Assembly: GCA_938084575.1 (NCBI GenBank)
Contig: CALKFG010000004.1
Coordinates: 62,001-126,000 of the forward strand
Length of the DNA: 64,000 nt
Source of the DNA: an uncultured Hyphomonadaceae bacterium
Lineage (GTDB): Bacteria; Pseudomonadota; Alphaproteobacteria; Caulobacterales; Hyphomonadaceae
Reading direction: 5' to 3'
Of this stretch, positions 52,308-60,983 are shown in pieces (position 1 is the first letter of the stretch; the number at the start of each line of letters is the position of its first letter). The translations under genes and the position numbers were made by a program. The notes below the pieces were generated by a model that worked only from the letters and a program-made list of their open reading frames with translations, did no database searches and was not told the origin of the DNA.

Positions 52308-53502
52308 GGTTGCCTGCCTTTATGAACTCTACTGGATTATAAGGTTTGCCGTTGAAGAGAATTTCGTAGTGGAGGTGTGGTCCCGTGCTGCGGCCAGATG
52401 AGCCCATTGTGCCGACCTTGTCGCCAACACTGACCTCTGCCCCTCTTCTGACGGTGATCCGGTTGAGGTGGGCGTAGCGGGACACAAAGCCACCTCCATG
52501 ATCCACGTCCACAACCCGACCATAGCCAGTCTTGCGACCGGCATAGATAACCTTGCCGGGTCCGGCGGCGATGATTGGTGCATTCCATCCAGCCCCCATG
52601 TCGATGCCGCCATGCCAACCGGGTCGCTTCCGGATGGGGTCGGTCCGCATGCCGAATGCCGACGTCAACCGGGACGGAATCCCGATGGGGGTCTGAAGTG
52701 GCAGCGTTTCGACAAGTTCGCCGAAATAGCGCGCTTCTTCAAGCCGGGCTGCGACTTGCGCGACACGATGGGCGAACTGAGCTTCCGCTTCGGAACTGAA
52801 GTCGCCGGAAGTGAGGGTCGCAAAAGTGATCTCCGGACCGCCCATATTCTCGGTGTCGCCGAAGCGATTTTCTCCGACCTTAGTGAGGCGGAGAACACCG
52901 CGAGCAGCCTCGGTGCGCTCAACGGCCTCTTCCTCGATTGCGTCGAGCAAAGCATCTTGCTTCGTGCGCAGGGTTGAGACCTGGCCGGATAATCCCACCC
53001 GGGGAAGCGTGCTGGGGGCCTGGGAGAAGCGTTGGGATTGGCGGCCATCCGCATCGTCAATCGACGCGGTGACCAGCAGGGATGCGCCATCTCCGCGCAG
53101 ATTCGAGACCTGAAGCTGGTCGCCATTCTTGAACGCGTTCAGCATGGTTTCGAGGGTCTCATGCCGGGTCTCAAGATCCTGCGCGGCATTTTCAAAGGCC
53201 TCGGTTCGGGATGCCAGCTGAGAGCTTGATAATTCATCTCGAGCCCGCAGTTCCTGAACCCAGCGCTCCAGCTTGTGGACCTCGCCGCTACCGGCCACAA
53301 GTCCGCCATTCCCGGGGGCCAGCAGAACCCGCCCGGTCGCATAGAGGCACCAGCTGGCAATGGTGAGCGCCGCGCAGCTCAAGACCATCTGCTGAAAAGA
53401 CGAAACGGTAAAATAGCGGACGGTCCCACCGCTGCGGTGGTAAATCTGACGCTCCGGGAAGGTCACACGGAGGAAATGAAACAGCTTGTTGAGGCTAGTC
53501 AT
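52291..53502 (-). CDS. Membrane-anchored M23 (LytM) peptidase, LmdC-like
   Basis: A predicted inner-membrane peptidoglycan endopeptidase of 403 residues from the Met at 53502; an upstream GTG at 53526 is possible. The N-terminal cytoplasmic part is about 40 residues, then one transmembrane segment (MVLSCAALTIASWCLY), a periplasmic coiled-coil region (about 75-270) and a C-terminal M23 domain with zinc ligands in GWHGGIDMG and GPHLHYEI. A Pro/Arg-rich N-terminus (FPERQIYHRSGGTVRYFTVS) is like that of LmdC proteins that bind bactofilin. Its end overlaps bacA by 17 bases, fitting a bactofilin-guided wall hydrolase. Confidence 0.9.
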   Translation of the reverse strand: MTSLNKLFHFLRVTFPERQIYHRSGGTVRYFTVSSFQQMVLSCAALTIASWCLYATGRVLLAPGNGGLVAGSGEVHKLERWVQELRARDELSSSQLASRTEAFENAAQDLETRHETLETMLNAFKNGDQLQVSNLRGDGASLLVTASIDDADGRQSQRFSQAPSTLPRVGLSGQVSTLRTKQDALLDAIEEEAVERTEAARGVLRLTKVGENRFGDTENMGGPEITFATLTSGDFSSEAEAQFAHRVAQVAARLEEARYFGELVETLPLQTPIGIPSRLTSAFGMRTDPIRKRPGWHGGIDMGAGWNAPIIAAGPGKVIYAGRKTGYGRVVDVDHGGGFVSRYAHLNRITVRRGAEVSVGDKVGTMGSSGRSTGPHLHYEILFNGKPYNPVEFIKAGNHVHQE

Positions 53503-53678
53503 TCTACTAAACCCATCCAAAAACACGGTCCAAAGCGCTGCGTCACCGCTCGGTGCAGTCGGGAAAAAACGGACTGTAACCGCATAATTTGCCCCTAGGG
53601 AAGCCTTTTTTCACTCATTTCCGCTAATTAATACAGACGTTTCGTAAAATTCACATTAAGGGCTCAGCTGGTCGTCAC

Positions 53679-54155
53679 TTAATCGCTATTTGCCTGAATA
53701 TGGGCAATCACCGCATCGACATGACCCTTGACCTTCACTTTCCGCCAAACTTCGGAAATCCGGCCATCTTTTTCAACCAGGAAGGTCGAGCGCTCAATAC
53801 CCATGAATGTCTTTCCGTACATCTTTTTTTCGACCCAGACACCGAAGGCTTCACAGGCTATTCCAGTTTCGTCCGACGCCAGCGGCACGGTCAAAGCCTG
53901 CTTGTCCCGAAAGCGCTGATGGGCCGCCAGGCTGTCACGCGAAACTCCGATGACGTGATAACCGAGATCGGCAAGCCTGGCTTTTTGAGCGGAAAAGTCC
54001 TGCGCCTCCGTGGTGCAGCCGGGGGTGTTATCCTTCGGATAGAAGAAAAGGATTTGACCGGTCTTGCCCGGCTTGCCAAGGCTGACGGCCGAAGTGTCTG
54101 TTGCGGGCAGCTCGATCACGGGTGCGGTATCGCCTTTTTCTGGTCGGTTTGTCAT
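53679..54155 (-). CDS. bcp: Thiol peroxidase Bcp (AhpC/TSA family)
   Basis: Bcp reduces organic hydroperoxides and H2O2 with thioredoxin electrons. The 158-residue product carries the peroxidatic Cys47 in DNTPGCTTEA, the family pattern FFYPKDNTPGC and LASDETGIACEAFGVW. The resolving Cys five residues after Cys47, present in E. coli Bcp, is absent here, so it is the 1-Cys or atypical type. It diverges from the large AsmA-like gene, with 47 bases between the start codons. Confidence 0.94.
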   Translation of the reverse strand: MTNRPEKGDTAPVIELPATDTSAVSLGKPGKTGQILFFYPKDNTPGCTTEAQDFSAQKARLADLGYHVIGVSRDSLAAHQRFRDKQALTVPLASDETGIACEAFGVWVEKKMYGKTFMGIERSTFLVEKDGRISEVWRKVKVKGHVDAVIAHIQANSD

Positions 54156-54202
54156 GGCAGTCTCCTTGGGTCCGCGGGGGCGGCAGAAATGAGGTTAGAG
54201 TT

Positions 54203-57200
54203 TTGGTTCGCCAAACCACTGCAGTCATCGTCGTAGAGCTCCTTGGCGCCGTCTCCTTGCTGGCGATGGCGATCGTCGGTGTGCTGGCCTATACCCTGTC
54301 ACAGGGCCCTCTGGAACTTGGCATGTTTCGTCAGGATGTCGAGCGTGCGTTGACGAATGCGCGCAATGGCCGCCCCGTTGAGGTGCAAAGGCTGACGCTT
54401 GAATGGTCCCCCCTTGACCGGAGGCTTTACGTTGTTGCCGGGCAAGTGTCGATCCGTGATCAGGCGGGTGCCGAGGCAGGCTGGGCAGAACAGGCCCGCA
54501 TCACACTTGACGCCGGATCTGCGCTAACCGGTAAAGTCGACCCCATAGAGGTGGAATTCGAAGAAGGCTGGCTGGGACTCCGCAATACCGGGCAGGACAT
54601 GTGGTCTTTGGCAGGAGATCCGTTGCCGCCGATCCGGGCGCGGGAATTACCAGAGACCCCCCGGGCCTGGCTGGATCTTTCCAATCGGGTACTCAGCGAC
54701 ATGCTCGCCGGCTTCCTGGCGCTTGAAACCGGGTCGACGATACGAATGGCAGGCTTCGATCGCATGGAATTGCGGATCGAAGGCCAAACGGGAGAGCGTC
54801 TTGCGACACTCGAGGATGCGTCCGGGAAAATTGAACAGATGTCCGGCGATATAGGTCTGTCTCTTGCGGGCATGGGCGATGGAGTCGGCCTTCCGGGGCG
54901 GTTCGAGATGTCGCTATTGGTCAACAGCGACAGCCGCCATCTGGAGGCCAATCTTGACGTTGGGGCCTGGCCCCTCGGTGACCTTCTCGACCGGTTCGGG
55001 CTTCAGGGCTTTGCCCAGAGCGACGTCATTGTCGGTACGCATTTCGCAGCGCATGTAGGCCAGGCGACCGGGCTGGACAAGCTGGATTTTCTTATCGCCC
55101 GGCAGGAAGGAAGCCTTGAGCTGCCAGGTTTGTCTGTCGTCATCGATGCCTTTTCGCTTTATGCAGGCTATCGTCCCGCTGACGATGTTGTCGAAATCAA
55201 GCGCCTGGAATTGGAAACACCGCGGCTCCAGACTGTCCTGTCGGGTTCGGTCCAGAACGTGCTGGAGAATGCCGGGCTCCGCCGGATCGACATGGCAGCT
55301 CCCCGTCTCAACGTCGACCTGACGGAGGATTTCCCACGGTCCTGGACATTTAACGATGTTGAGCTGGAGGCGGATCTTTCAGCGGATTTCTCAGTGATTG
55401 ATCTGCGCCAGTTTCTGGCACGGATTGACGGTGTCGACATTCTCGCAACCGGGGCTTTGGATCTCGATGTCGGGCACAGTCCCGGTCAACTGCCCTTCCG
55501 GCTGGAACTTGCCGCTGAGGCCGTCGGCGACGTATCGAAAGAAACCGTCCTGTCCTTCTGGCCGGAAGACTTGGGCAGAGGGGCGCGGAATTTTGTGGTT
55601 GAGCGCCTCGAAGCGGGGCGTGTGTCGGAAACACGGGCGCGGCTGTCATTAAAGCCCGACAGCTTTGCCGCGGGTTTTCTCCGTGATGAAGACCTGGATG
55701 TTCGCTTTTCCTTTGTCGACGGGAAAGTGCGGTTCATGGAAGACGTTCCGCCGGTTGAGGAGGGTCTGGGCACGGGGTGGCTTCGTGGAAACAGTTTTGG
55801 AATTGAGCTGATCGGCGGGCGCATACAGGACTGGTCCGTCAGCGCCGGCATGGTCGACTTCCCCCTGCTGAACCCTGCGGGGCAATCATTTTCGGTCAGC
55901 ATGGAGGGGGCCGGCCCGGCACAATCCATGATCCGGATGGTGTCTGAGTCGCGCCTCCAGCTTGAGGCCCGGACAGGGTTCGACCCCGGCCGGGTGAGCG
56001 GCATGGCTGACTTGCGTCTTTTCATTAAGCGCCCGGCCCGTCCGGACATTCGCCTCGACGATATCGACCTCAAAGCCACTGGCACGATCCGTGAAGGTGA
56101 GCTGAAGGATGTGACACCAGGGCTGGATCTTGAGGCGGCAACCGTTCAGGTGGATCTGACCGCGGAGCGGCTGATTCTTACCGGGTTCGGTGAGGTGAAT
56201 GCGGCCCCGGTTCAGTTCACCTGGCGGGATGATCTGACCCAAGCGAACAAACCGGCAGATATTTCGGCTTCTGCCATTGTGACCCCGGATGTTCTGAACA
56301 GGTTCGGCCTGGTTGGACGAGCCTATCTGACCGGAGAAATTCCAGTCGAAATTCAGGGCCAGGTTGGCGCGCGCGGGCTCGGACAGGCAACGTTCGGTTT
56401 TGATCTGCGCGATGCCCGAATTGCCATTGATGAAATTGGCTGGGTTAAGCCTGCCGGGGAGGCGGCTCGGGCGACGCTGGGCTATACCGGCGACCCTGAA
56501 AGCTTTGTTTCCACCGTCAGGGTCATGGGCGACAGTGCCCGGTTGGATGGTGATCTGCGTCTTGATCGGCAGGGACGGCTTGATATACTGGTCCTGCGGG
56601 AATTGTTCATGGCCGGGGCCGCTGATGTTTCGGGAACGATTTCGCGCCCACGCCCGCGCACCGTCGATATGGAGCTGCAGGGGGCCTATCTCGATATCAG
56701 TTCGCTCCTGACCGGCTTTGAGGGACTAGGCCGGCCTGCCGGTGCGGAACCTCTGGGGCTCGCCCTGAACGTCTCGGCCAATGTGGCGCGGCTGCGTGTC
56801 CGCCGAGGTCTGGAGCTGCGCGCGGCCGAACTCCAACTGGTCAATGGGATTGACCGGCTGATTTCGGTTGAAGCGACGGGTCAGAATGCGCAAGGCGCGG
56901 AGTTCGGGGCTTCCTATTTTGCGCGGGATCCCGATCAGGCGCCAACCATCGGTATGACCTCGAGCGATGCGGGTTTTCTCGCCAAGGCTTTTTTTGGGGT
57001 CAATTTCCTGAGTGGCGGTGAGCTGAACCTGTCCGGCACCTTGGGCCGGGACGGTGCGCCTTCGCGGCTTGTGGCGCGTGTTTCAAACGCGCGGCTCACC
57101 AACGCTCCCTTTGTCACCCAGATCCTGTCCCTGGCCAGTCTTCGCGGTCTTTCCGACACGTTGAATGGAGACGGGGTTCTGTTTTCAGACATTGTGGCGC

Positions 57201-57634
57201 CGATCACAATCGGAGGCGGGCGCTATGTGATTGAGGGCGGCCGGGCCAGTGGTCCGGCTCTGGGGCTGACCGTCAACGGCTTCTTTGCCAATGAAAGTCG
57301 GCAGATTGAACTGAATGGCGTTTTGGTGCCGAGCTTCGGCGTGAATTCCGTCCTGGGCGGCATGCCGGTCATCGGAGATCTCTTTGTTGGGCGGCGCGGA
57401 GAGGGAATTTTTTCCATCACCTATTCCATTGGGGGCACGCTGGATAAAGCGCAGGTGACCGTCAATCCATTGTCAGCTGTGACGCCCGGAATATTGCGCA
57501 GGATTTTTGAGAACCCGTCTGACACCTCTATTCCTGCAGGCCTCGATACCGACCCCAATCTCAAACCACCGACCGAGAAGCTCCCTGATCTGCCCGAAGA
57601 TGAATTTATCGAAACCGCACCGGGAGGCGGCTAA
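54203..57634 (+). CDS. Very large AsmA/DUF3971-type envelope protein (TTG start)
   Basis: A predicted inner-membrane-anchored periplasmic protein of about 1143 residues, possibly involved in lipid transport to the outer membrane like AsmA-family members. After an N-terminal membrane helix (VIVVELLGAVSLLAMAIVGVLAY) the protein is beta-rich with the DUF3971 region (about 120-600) and an AsmA-like C-terminal domain near GGRYVIEGGRASGPALGLT. GSGQ-like low-complexity is absent and the tail is Pro-rich. I choose the TTG at 54203 because GAGG lies eight bases upstream and longer frames overlap bcp. The stop overlaps tyrS by four bases on the opposite strand. Confidence 0.85.
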   Translation: MVRQTTAVIVVELLGAVSLLAMAIVGVLAYTLSQGPLELGMFRQDVERALTNARNGRPVEVQRLTLEWSPLDRRLYVVAGQVSIRDQAGAEAGWAEQARITLDAGSALTGKVDPIEVEFEEGWLGLRNTGQDMWSLAGDPLPPIRARELPETPRAWLDLSNRVLSDMLAGFLALETGSTIRMAGFDRMELRIEGQTGERLATLEDASGKIEQMSGDIGLSLAGMGDGVGLPGRFEMSLLVNSDSRHLEANLDVGAWPLGDLLDRFGLQGFAQSDVIVGTHFAAHVGQATGLDKLDFLIARQEGSLELPGLSVVIDAFSLYAGYRPADDVVEIKRLELETPRLQTVLSGSVQNVLENAGLRRIDMAAPRLNVDLTEDFPRSWTFNDVELEADLSADFSVIDLRQFLARIDGVDILATGALDLDVGHSPGQLPFRLELAAEAVGDVSKETVLSFWPEDLGRGARNFVVERLEAGRVSETRARLSLKPDSFAAGFLRDEDLDVRFSFVDGKVRFMEDVPPVEEGLGTGWLRGNSFGIELIGGRIQDWSVSAGMVDFPLLNPAGQSFSVSMEGAGPAQSMIRMVSESRLQLEARTGFDPGRVSGMADLRLFIKRPARPDIRLDDIDLKATGTIREGELKDVTPGLDLEAATVQVDLTAERLILTGFGEVNAAPVQFTWRDDLTQANKPADISASAIVTPDVLNRFGLVGRAYLTGEIPVEIQGQVGARGLGQATFGFDLRDARIAIDEIGWVKPAGEAARATLGYTGDPESFVSTVRVMGDSARLDGDLRLDRQGRLDILVLRELFMAGAADVSGTISRPRPRTVDMELQGAYLDISSLLTGFEGLGRPAGAEPLGLALNVSANVARLRVRRGLELRAAELQLVNGIDRLISVEATGQNAQGAEFGASYFARDPDQAPTIGMTSSDAGFLAKAFFGVNFLSGGELNLSGTLGRDGAPSRLVARVSNARLTNAPFVTQILSLASLRGLSDTLNGDGVLFSDIVAPITIGGGRYVIEGGRASGPALGLTVNGFFANESRQIELNGVLVPSFGVNSVLGGMPVIGDLFVGRRGEGIFSITYSIGGTLDKAQVTVNPLSAVTPGILRRIFENPSDTSIPAGLDTDPNLKPPTEKLPDLPEDEFIETAPGGG

Positions 57635-58884
57635 ACGGGGCGGACGAGGGCAATCTTCTTCTTGCCGAGCTGGACTTTGAAGGCCGTCACATCCGGCATC
57701 ATGCTGTCCCAGCCGTGCTGCGTATCTGCATCGACCCGCTGGTCATTGATCCGAACGGCGCCTTCTTGCAGCTTCCGTCGGGCCTCCCCATTTGAACCGA
57801 CCAGGCCGGCGGTCCGCAGCAGGACAATCGTGCTCGGGCCATCAGGATAAGCCTTAGGGTCGAGGTCATGTGTCGGCAAATCTTCCGACACCCCACCGGC
57901 GGCGAAGGCCTGTTCTGCGGCGGCTTCAGCTGCCTGAGCGGCGGCATCGCCGTGCAGCATGCGGGTTGTTTCATTTGCGAGCGCGATCTTGGCCTGGTTG
58001 ATGTCGGCGCCCTGCAGCGCTTCCAGACGGGTGATCTCATCCAAAGGGAGGTCGCTGAACAGGCGCAGGAACCGGCCAACATCACCGTCTTCTGTGTTGC
58101 GCCAGAATTGCCAGTAATCATAGGGCAGGCATTTGTCCGCATTCAGCCAGACCGCCCCATCGGCCGTTTTGCCCATTTTCCCGCCCGAGGCCGTCGTGAT
58201 CAGAGGACAGGTCAGGCCGAAGGCCTGGCCGCCATCCGCTTTGTGGACGAGGTCGATACCGCCGATAATATTGCCCCACTGATCGGATCCACCCATCTGC
58301 AGGAAACATCCATGCCGCCGCGAAAGTTCAAGAAAATCATAGGATTGCAGCAGAAGATAATTGAATTCAAGGAAGGTGTACGGCTGTTCATTGGCAAGGC
58401 GGCGGGCGACCGTATCCTGTTTGACCATCGAATTGATTGTGAAATATCGCCCGATATCCCGCAGGAAGTCGATGTAGCCCAACGCGCCCAGCCAGGACTC
58501 ATTGTTGACCATGAGGGCCCCGTTGGGACTGTCATCGAAGCGCAGGAACGTCTCGAAAACCTGGCGAATGCCCCGTATGTTCTGCTCGATCTGCGCCTCG
58601 GTCAGGATCGGACGGGAGGCTTCCTTATCGGTCGGATCGCCGACTTTGGTGGTGCCGCCGCCCATCAGGACAATGGGGCGTCCGCCGGCCTGCTGGAACC
58701 GCCGCAGCATCAGGATGCCGACCAGAGATCCGACATGCAGGCTGTCTGCGGTGGCATCGAAGCCAATATAGGCGACCGGCGTGCCGGAATCGCAATAGGC
58801 ATCGAGCTCGGCGACATGTGTGGTCTGCTTGATATAGCCCCGCTGCTCCAGCGTTCGCAGGAAGTCAGATTTAAATTGGCTCAT
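57631..58884 (-). CDS. tyrS: Tyrosyl-tRNA synthetase
   Basis: TyrS charges tRNA-Tyr. The 417-residue class I enzyme shows the HIGH-like HVGSLVG, the tyrosine pocket YIGFDATADS, QMGGSDQWGN and the KMSKS-type loop GGKMGKTADG (KMGKT), and ends in an S4-like RNA-binding region with RKLQEGAVRINDQRV. The arrangement with divergent anmK is common in Alphaproteobacteria. The start at 58884 has AGGAGA (58892-58897 on the plus strand as TCTCCT) eight bases upstream. Confidence 0.97.
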   Translation of the reverse strand: MSQFKSDFLRTLEQRGYIKQTTHVAELDAYCDSGTPVAYIGFDATADSLHVGSLVGILMLRRFQQAGGRPIVLMGGGTTKVGDPTDKEASRPILTEAQIEQNIRGIRQVFETFLRFDDSPNGALMVNNESWLGALGYIDFLRDIGRYFTINSMVKQDTVARRLANEQPYTFLEFNYLLLQSYDFLELSRRHGCFLQMGGSDQWGNIIGGIDLVHKADGGQAFGLTCPLITTASGGKMGKTADGAVWLNADKCLPYDYWQFWRNTEDGDVGRFLRLFSDLPLDEITRLEALQGADINQAKIALANETTRMLHGDAAAQAAEAAAEQAFAAGGVSEDLPTHDLDPKAYPDGPSTIVLLRTAGLVGSNGEARRKLQEGAVRINDQRVDADTQHGWDSMMPDVTAFKVQLGKKKIALVRPV

Positions 58885-58940
58885 GGCGTATAATCTCCTA
58901 CAGCGTCGCGCACTAGCATGGCTCCGGGAAGGAATGAAGC

Positions 58941-60107
58941 ATGACAGGCGAGGAATTTCAGCCGATCTGGGCGGCGGGGTTCATGTCCGGGACGTCAATT
59001 GACGCCGTCGATGGGGCCCTGATCCTGACCGATGGCGAGCGGGTGATTGATTTCGGCCCGGCCATTGAGCGCCCGTTCACGGCGGAGGAACGGGCCGGTC
59101 TTGAGCAGGCGACGCAGGCCGCGCGGGCATGGAACTGGCGCGGGACAGAGCCGGATAAGGCCTTCAGCCTGGCCCGAGATATCCTTGTCGCGACCCACCA
59201 TGATGCGTACATAAAGCTGGAATCGGAGCGGCACGCGGCCGGACTCCAGGCGGAGTCGGCGGGTCATCCGGTTCTGGTCGGGGTTCATGGCCAGACCGTG
59301 CTGCACCGCCCGCCCTCCGAGGCACAGACCGGGGCGACGTTGCAGCTGTTTGACGGGCCCCGTTTTGCCCGCCGGATCGACGGCCCCGTCATCCATGATT
59401 TTCGCACCGCCGATGTCGCCGCAGGCGGACAGGGCGCCCCGCTCGCGCCGGCCTATCACGCCGCTTTGCTGCAGCGTCTCGGCGCCGGGCCGGCCGTCGT
59501 CCTCAATCTCGGGGGGGTTGCGAACATCACGGCGCGCCTGTCGGATGGCACCCTGATCGCGCTCGACACCGGTCCAGCCAATGGCCCGATCGATGAGTGG
59601 GTGACCGGGCATGACCGCGGACTGCGCGACGAGAATGGCCGGTTCGCCGAGCGCGGGCTGGTGCATGAAGGGCTGCTGGCGCAATTGTTTGAGCATCCCT
59701 TTTTCAGTGCGCCGCCGCCAAAATCACTCGACCGGTACGATTTTAATGCCAGCATGGCCCGTGGCCTGTCCTTCTATGATGGCTGCGCCACTCTGACCGC
59801 CTTTTCGGCCCGCGCCGTGGCGACCGCCATCACCCGCCTGCCAGAGCCGCCCGTGCGGGTGATTGCCTGCGGCGGCGGGCGCCATAATCCCAGCCTGATG
59901 CGGATGCTGAGAGAGGCCCTGCCATGTCCGCTGCTGGCCGCTGAGGCGGTTGGCTGGCGGGGGGACTCGCTTGAGGCGGAGGCGTTTGCTTTCCTCGCCG
60001 TGCGCAGCTTGCGGGGGCTGCCCTTGTCCTGGCCCGGCACGACCGGTGTCCCGGGCCCTCAACAGGGCGGAATCCTGACCCGGCCGTCAGCTCTGTCCGG
60101 TGTCTGA
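58941..60107 (+). CDS. anmK: Anhydro-N-acetylmuramic acid kinase
   Basis: AnmK phosphorylates and opens the 1,6-anhydro ring of MurNAc for cell-wall recycling. The 388-residue product has GFMSGTSIDAVDGAL near the N-terminus, VLVGVHGQTVLHRP, VVLNLGGVANITARL, ALDTGPANGPIDEW and VIACGGGRHNPSLM, all typical of the actin-fold kinase family. It diverges from tyrS with 56 bases between them. A small exported protein of unknown function follows 84 bases later. Confidence 0.96.
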   Translation: MTGEEFQPIWAAGFMSGTSIDAVDGALILTDGERVIDFGPAIERPFTAEERAGLEQATQAARAWNWRGTEPDKAFSLARDILVATHHDAYIKLESERHAAGLQAESAGHPVLVGVHGQTVLHRPPSEAQTGATLQLFDGPRFARRIDGPVIHDFRTADVAAGGQGAPLAPAYHAALLQRLGAGPAVVLNLGGVANITARLSDGTLIALDTGPANGPIDEWVTGHDRGLRDENGRFAERGLVHEGLLAQLFEHPFFSAPPPKSLDRYDFNASMARGLSFYDGCATLTAFSARAVATAITRLPEPPVRVIACGGGRHNPSLMRMLREALPCPLLAAEAVGWRGDSLEAEAFAFLAVRSLRGLPLSWPGTTGVPGPQQGGILTRPSALSGV

Positions 60108-60191
60108 TCCGGGCGGCAGCGTCCCGTTTGGGCCGGGATCCGGCGATCGGCGCAGGACACACCCGACCTGTACAAGGGAGGTAAAGGACTG

Positions 60192-60962
60192 ATGATCACG
60201 ACACCTGGCAAACCGCCCGCCCGGCCCGACCGGAGCACTGTCCGGCGCGGGGCCGTAGCACCCCGCATAGCCGCGTGCTGCCTGGTTGCAGCGGCGGCCG
60301 GGGCAGCCCATGCCCAGAATCTCGGTGGCGTGTTCTCGCCGGTTGTGCGGGCAGGGACATCGGCCATTCAGTACCGCGCGAGTCTCGATCCCGAGACCTC
60401 GGCGCTGGCCCAGCGGGTTCATGTTCAGCGGGCTTTTGGCGACCGGAGGATGTGGCGCCTCGCCGCCAGTGTCCGCACAACCGGGGCGTCGGATGTCGAC
60501 CTGGACCAGCTGCGCGCCGAGCTGTTCTGGCAGCTCAGTCCCGCCGGCCGGGCGCATCAGCACGGGGTGCGCTTTGACCTCGTCCTGCGCGATGATCGCC
60601 GGCCGCAGTCGCTCGGGCTGAACTGGAGCCATAATTACGCCATAAGCCCCGACTGGTCGGTGCGGGGCATCCTGCTGACCTCTCTTGATTTTGGCGAGAA
60701 CAGAAGCGACGGCCTGGGGCTTCAGACGCGCGGACAGCTTGTCCGTAAGCTCTCCGGGGCGCGCCGCGCCGGCCTGGAACTCTACAGTGCCTATGGCCGC
60801 ACCGCGGGGCTTGCCCGGCTGCGTGAGCAGCGTCACCAGGCCGGCCCCTTCCTTGTCCAGCCGCTTGACCCGGCCTGGTCTGTCCGGCTGGACGGGCTTT
60901 TTGGCCTGACGCCGGCATCGCCCGGCGCCGAAGTGCGGCTTCGTCTGACCCGGTCGCTTTAG
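60192..60962 (+). CDS. Exported protein, unknown function
   Basis: The 256-residue product has a basic N-terminus and a signal-like segment ending GAAHAQ (about residue 42). The mature part consists of alternating strands rich in Arg, aromatic and Gly residues (for example SIRT-like VQRAFGDRRMWRLAASVR, YAISPDWSVRGILLTSLDF) and ends in VRLRLTRSL, which could suit an outer-membrane beta-barrel, but no family is recognised. AGGGAGG and AAAGGA stand before the ATG. It lies between anmK and metG, converging with metG over 21 bases. Confidence 0.65.
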   Translation: MITTPGKPPARPDRSTVRRGAVAPRIAACCLVAAAAGAAHAQNLGGVFSPVVRAGTSAIQYRASLDPETSALAQRVHVQRAFGDRRMWRLAASVRTTGASDVDLDQLRAELFWQLSPAGRAHQHGVRFDLVLRDDRRPQSLGLNWSHNYAISPDWSVRGILLTSLDFGENRSDGLGLQTRGQLVRKLSGARRAGLELYSAYGRTAGLARLREQRHQAGPFLVQPLDPAWSVRLDGLFGLTPASPGAEVRLRLTRSL

Positions 60963-60983
60963 GGCCATGCCCTGTCGGGATGG

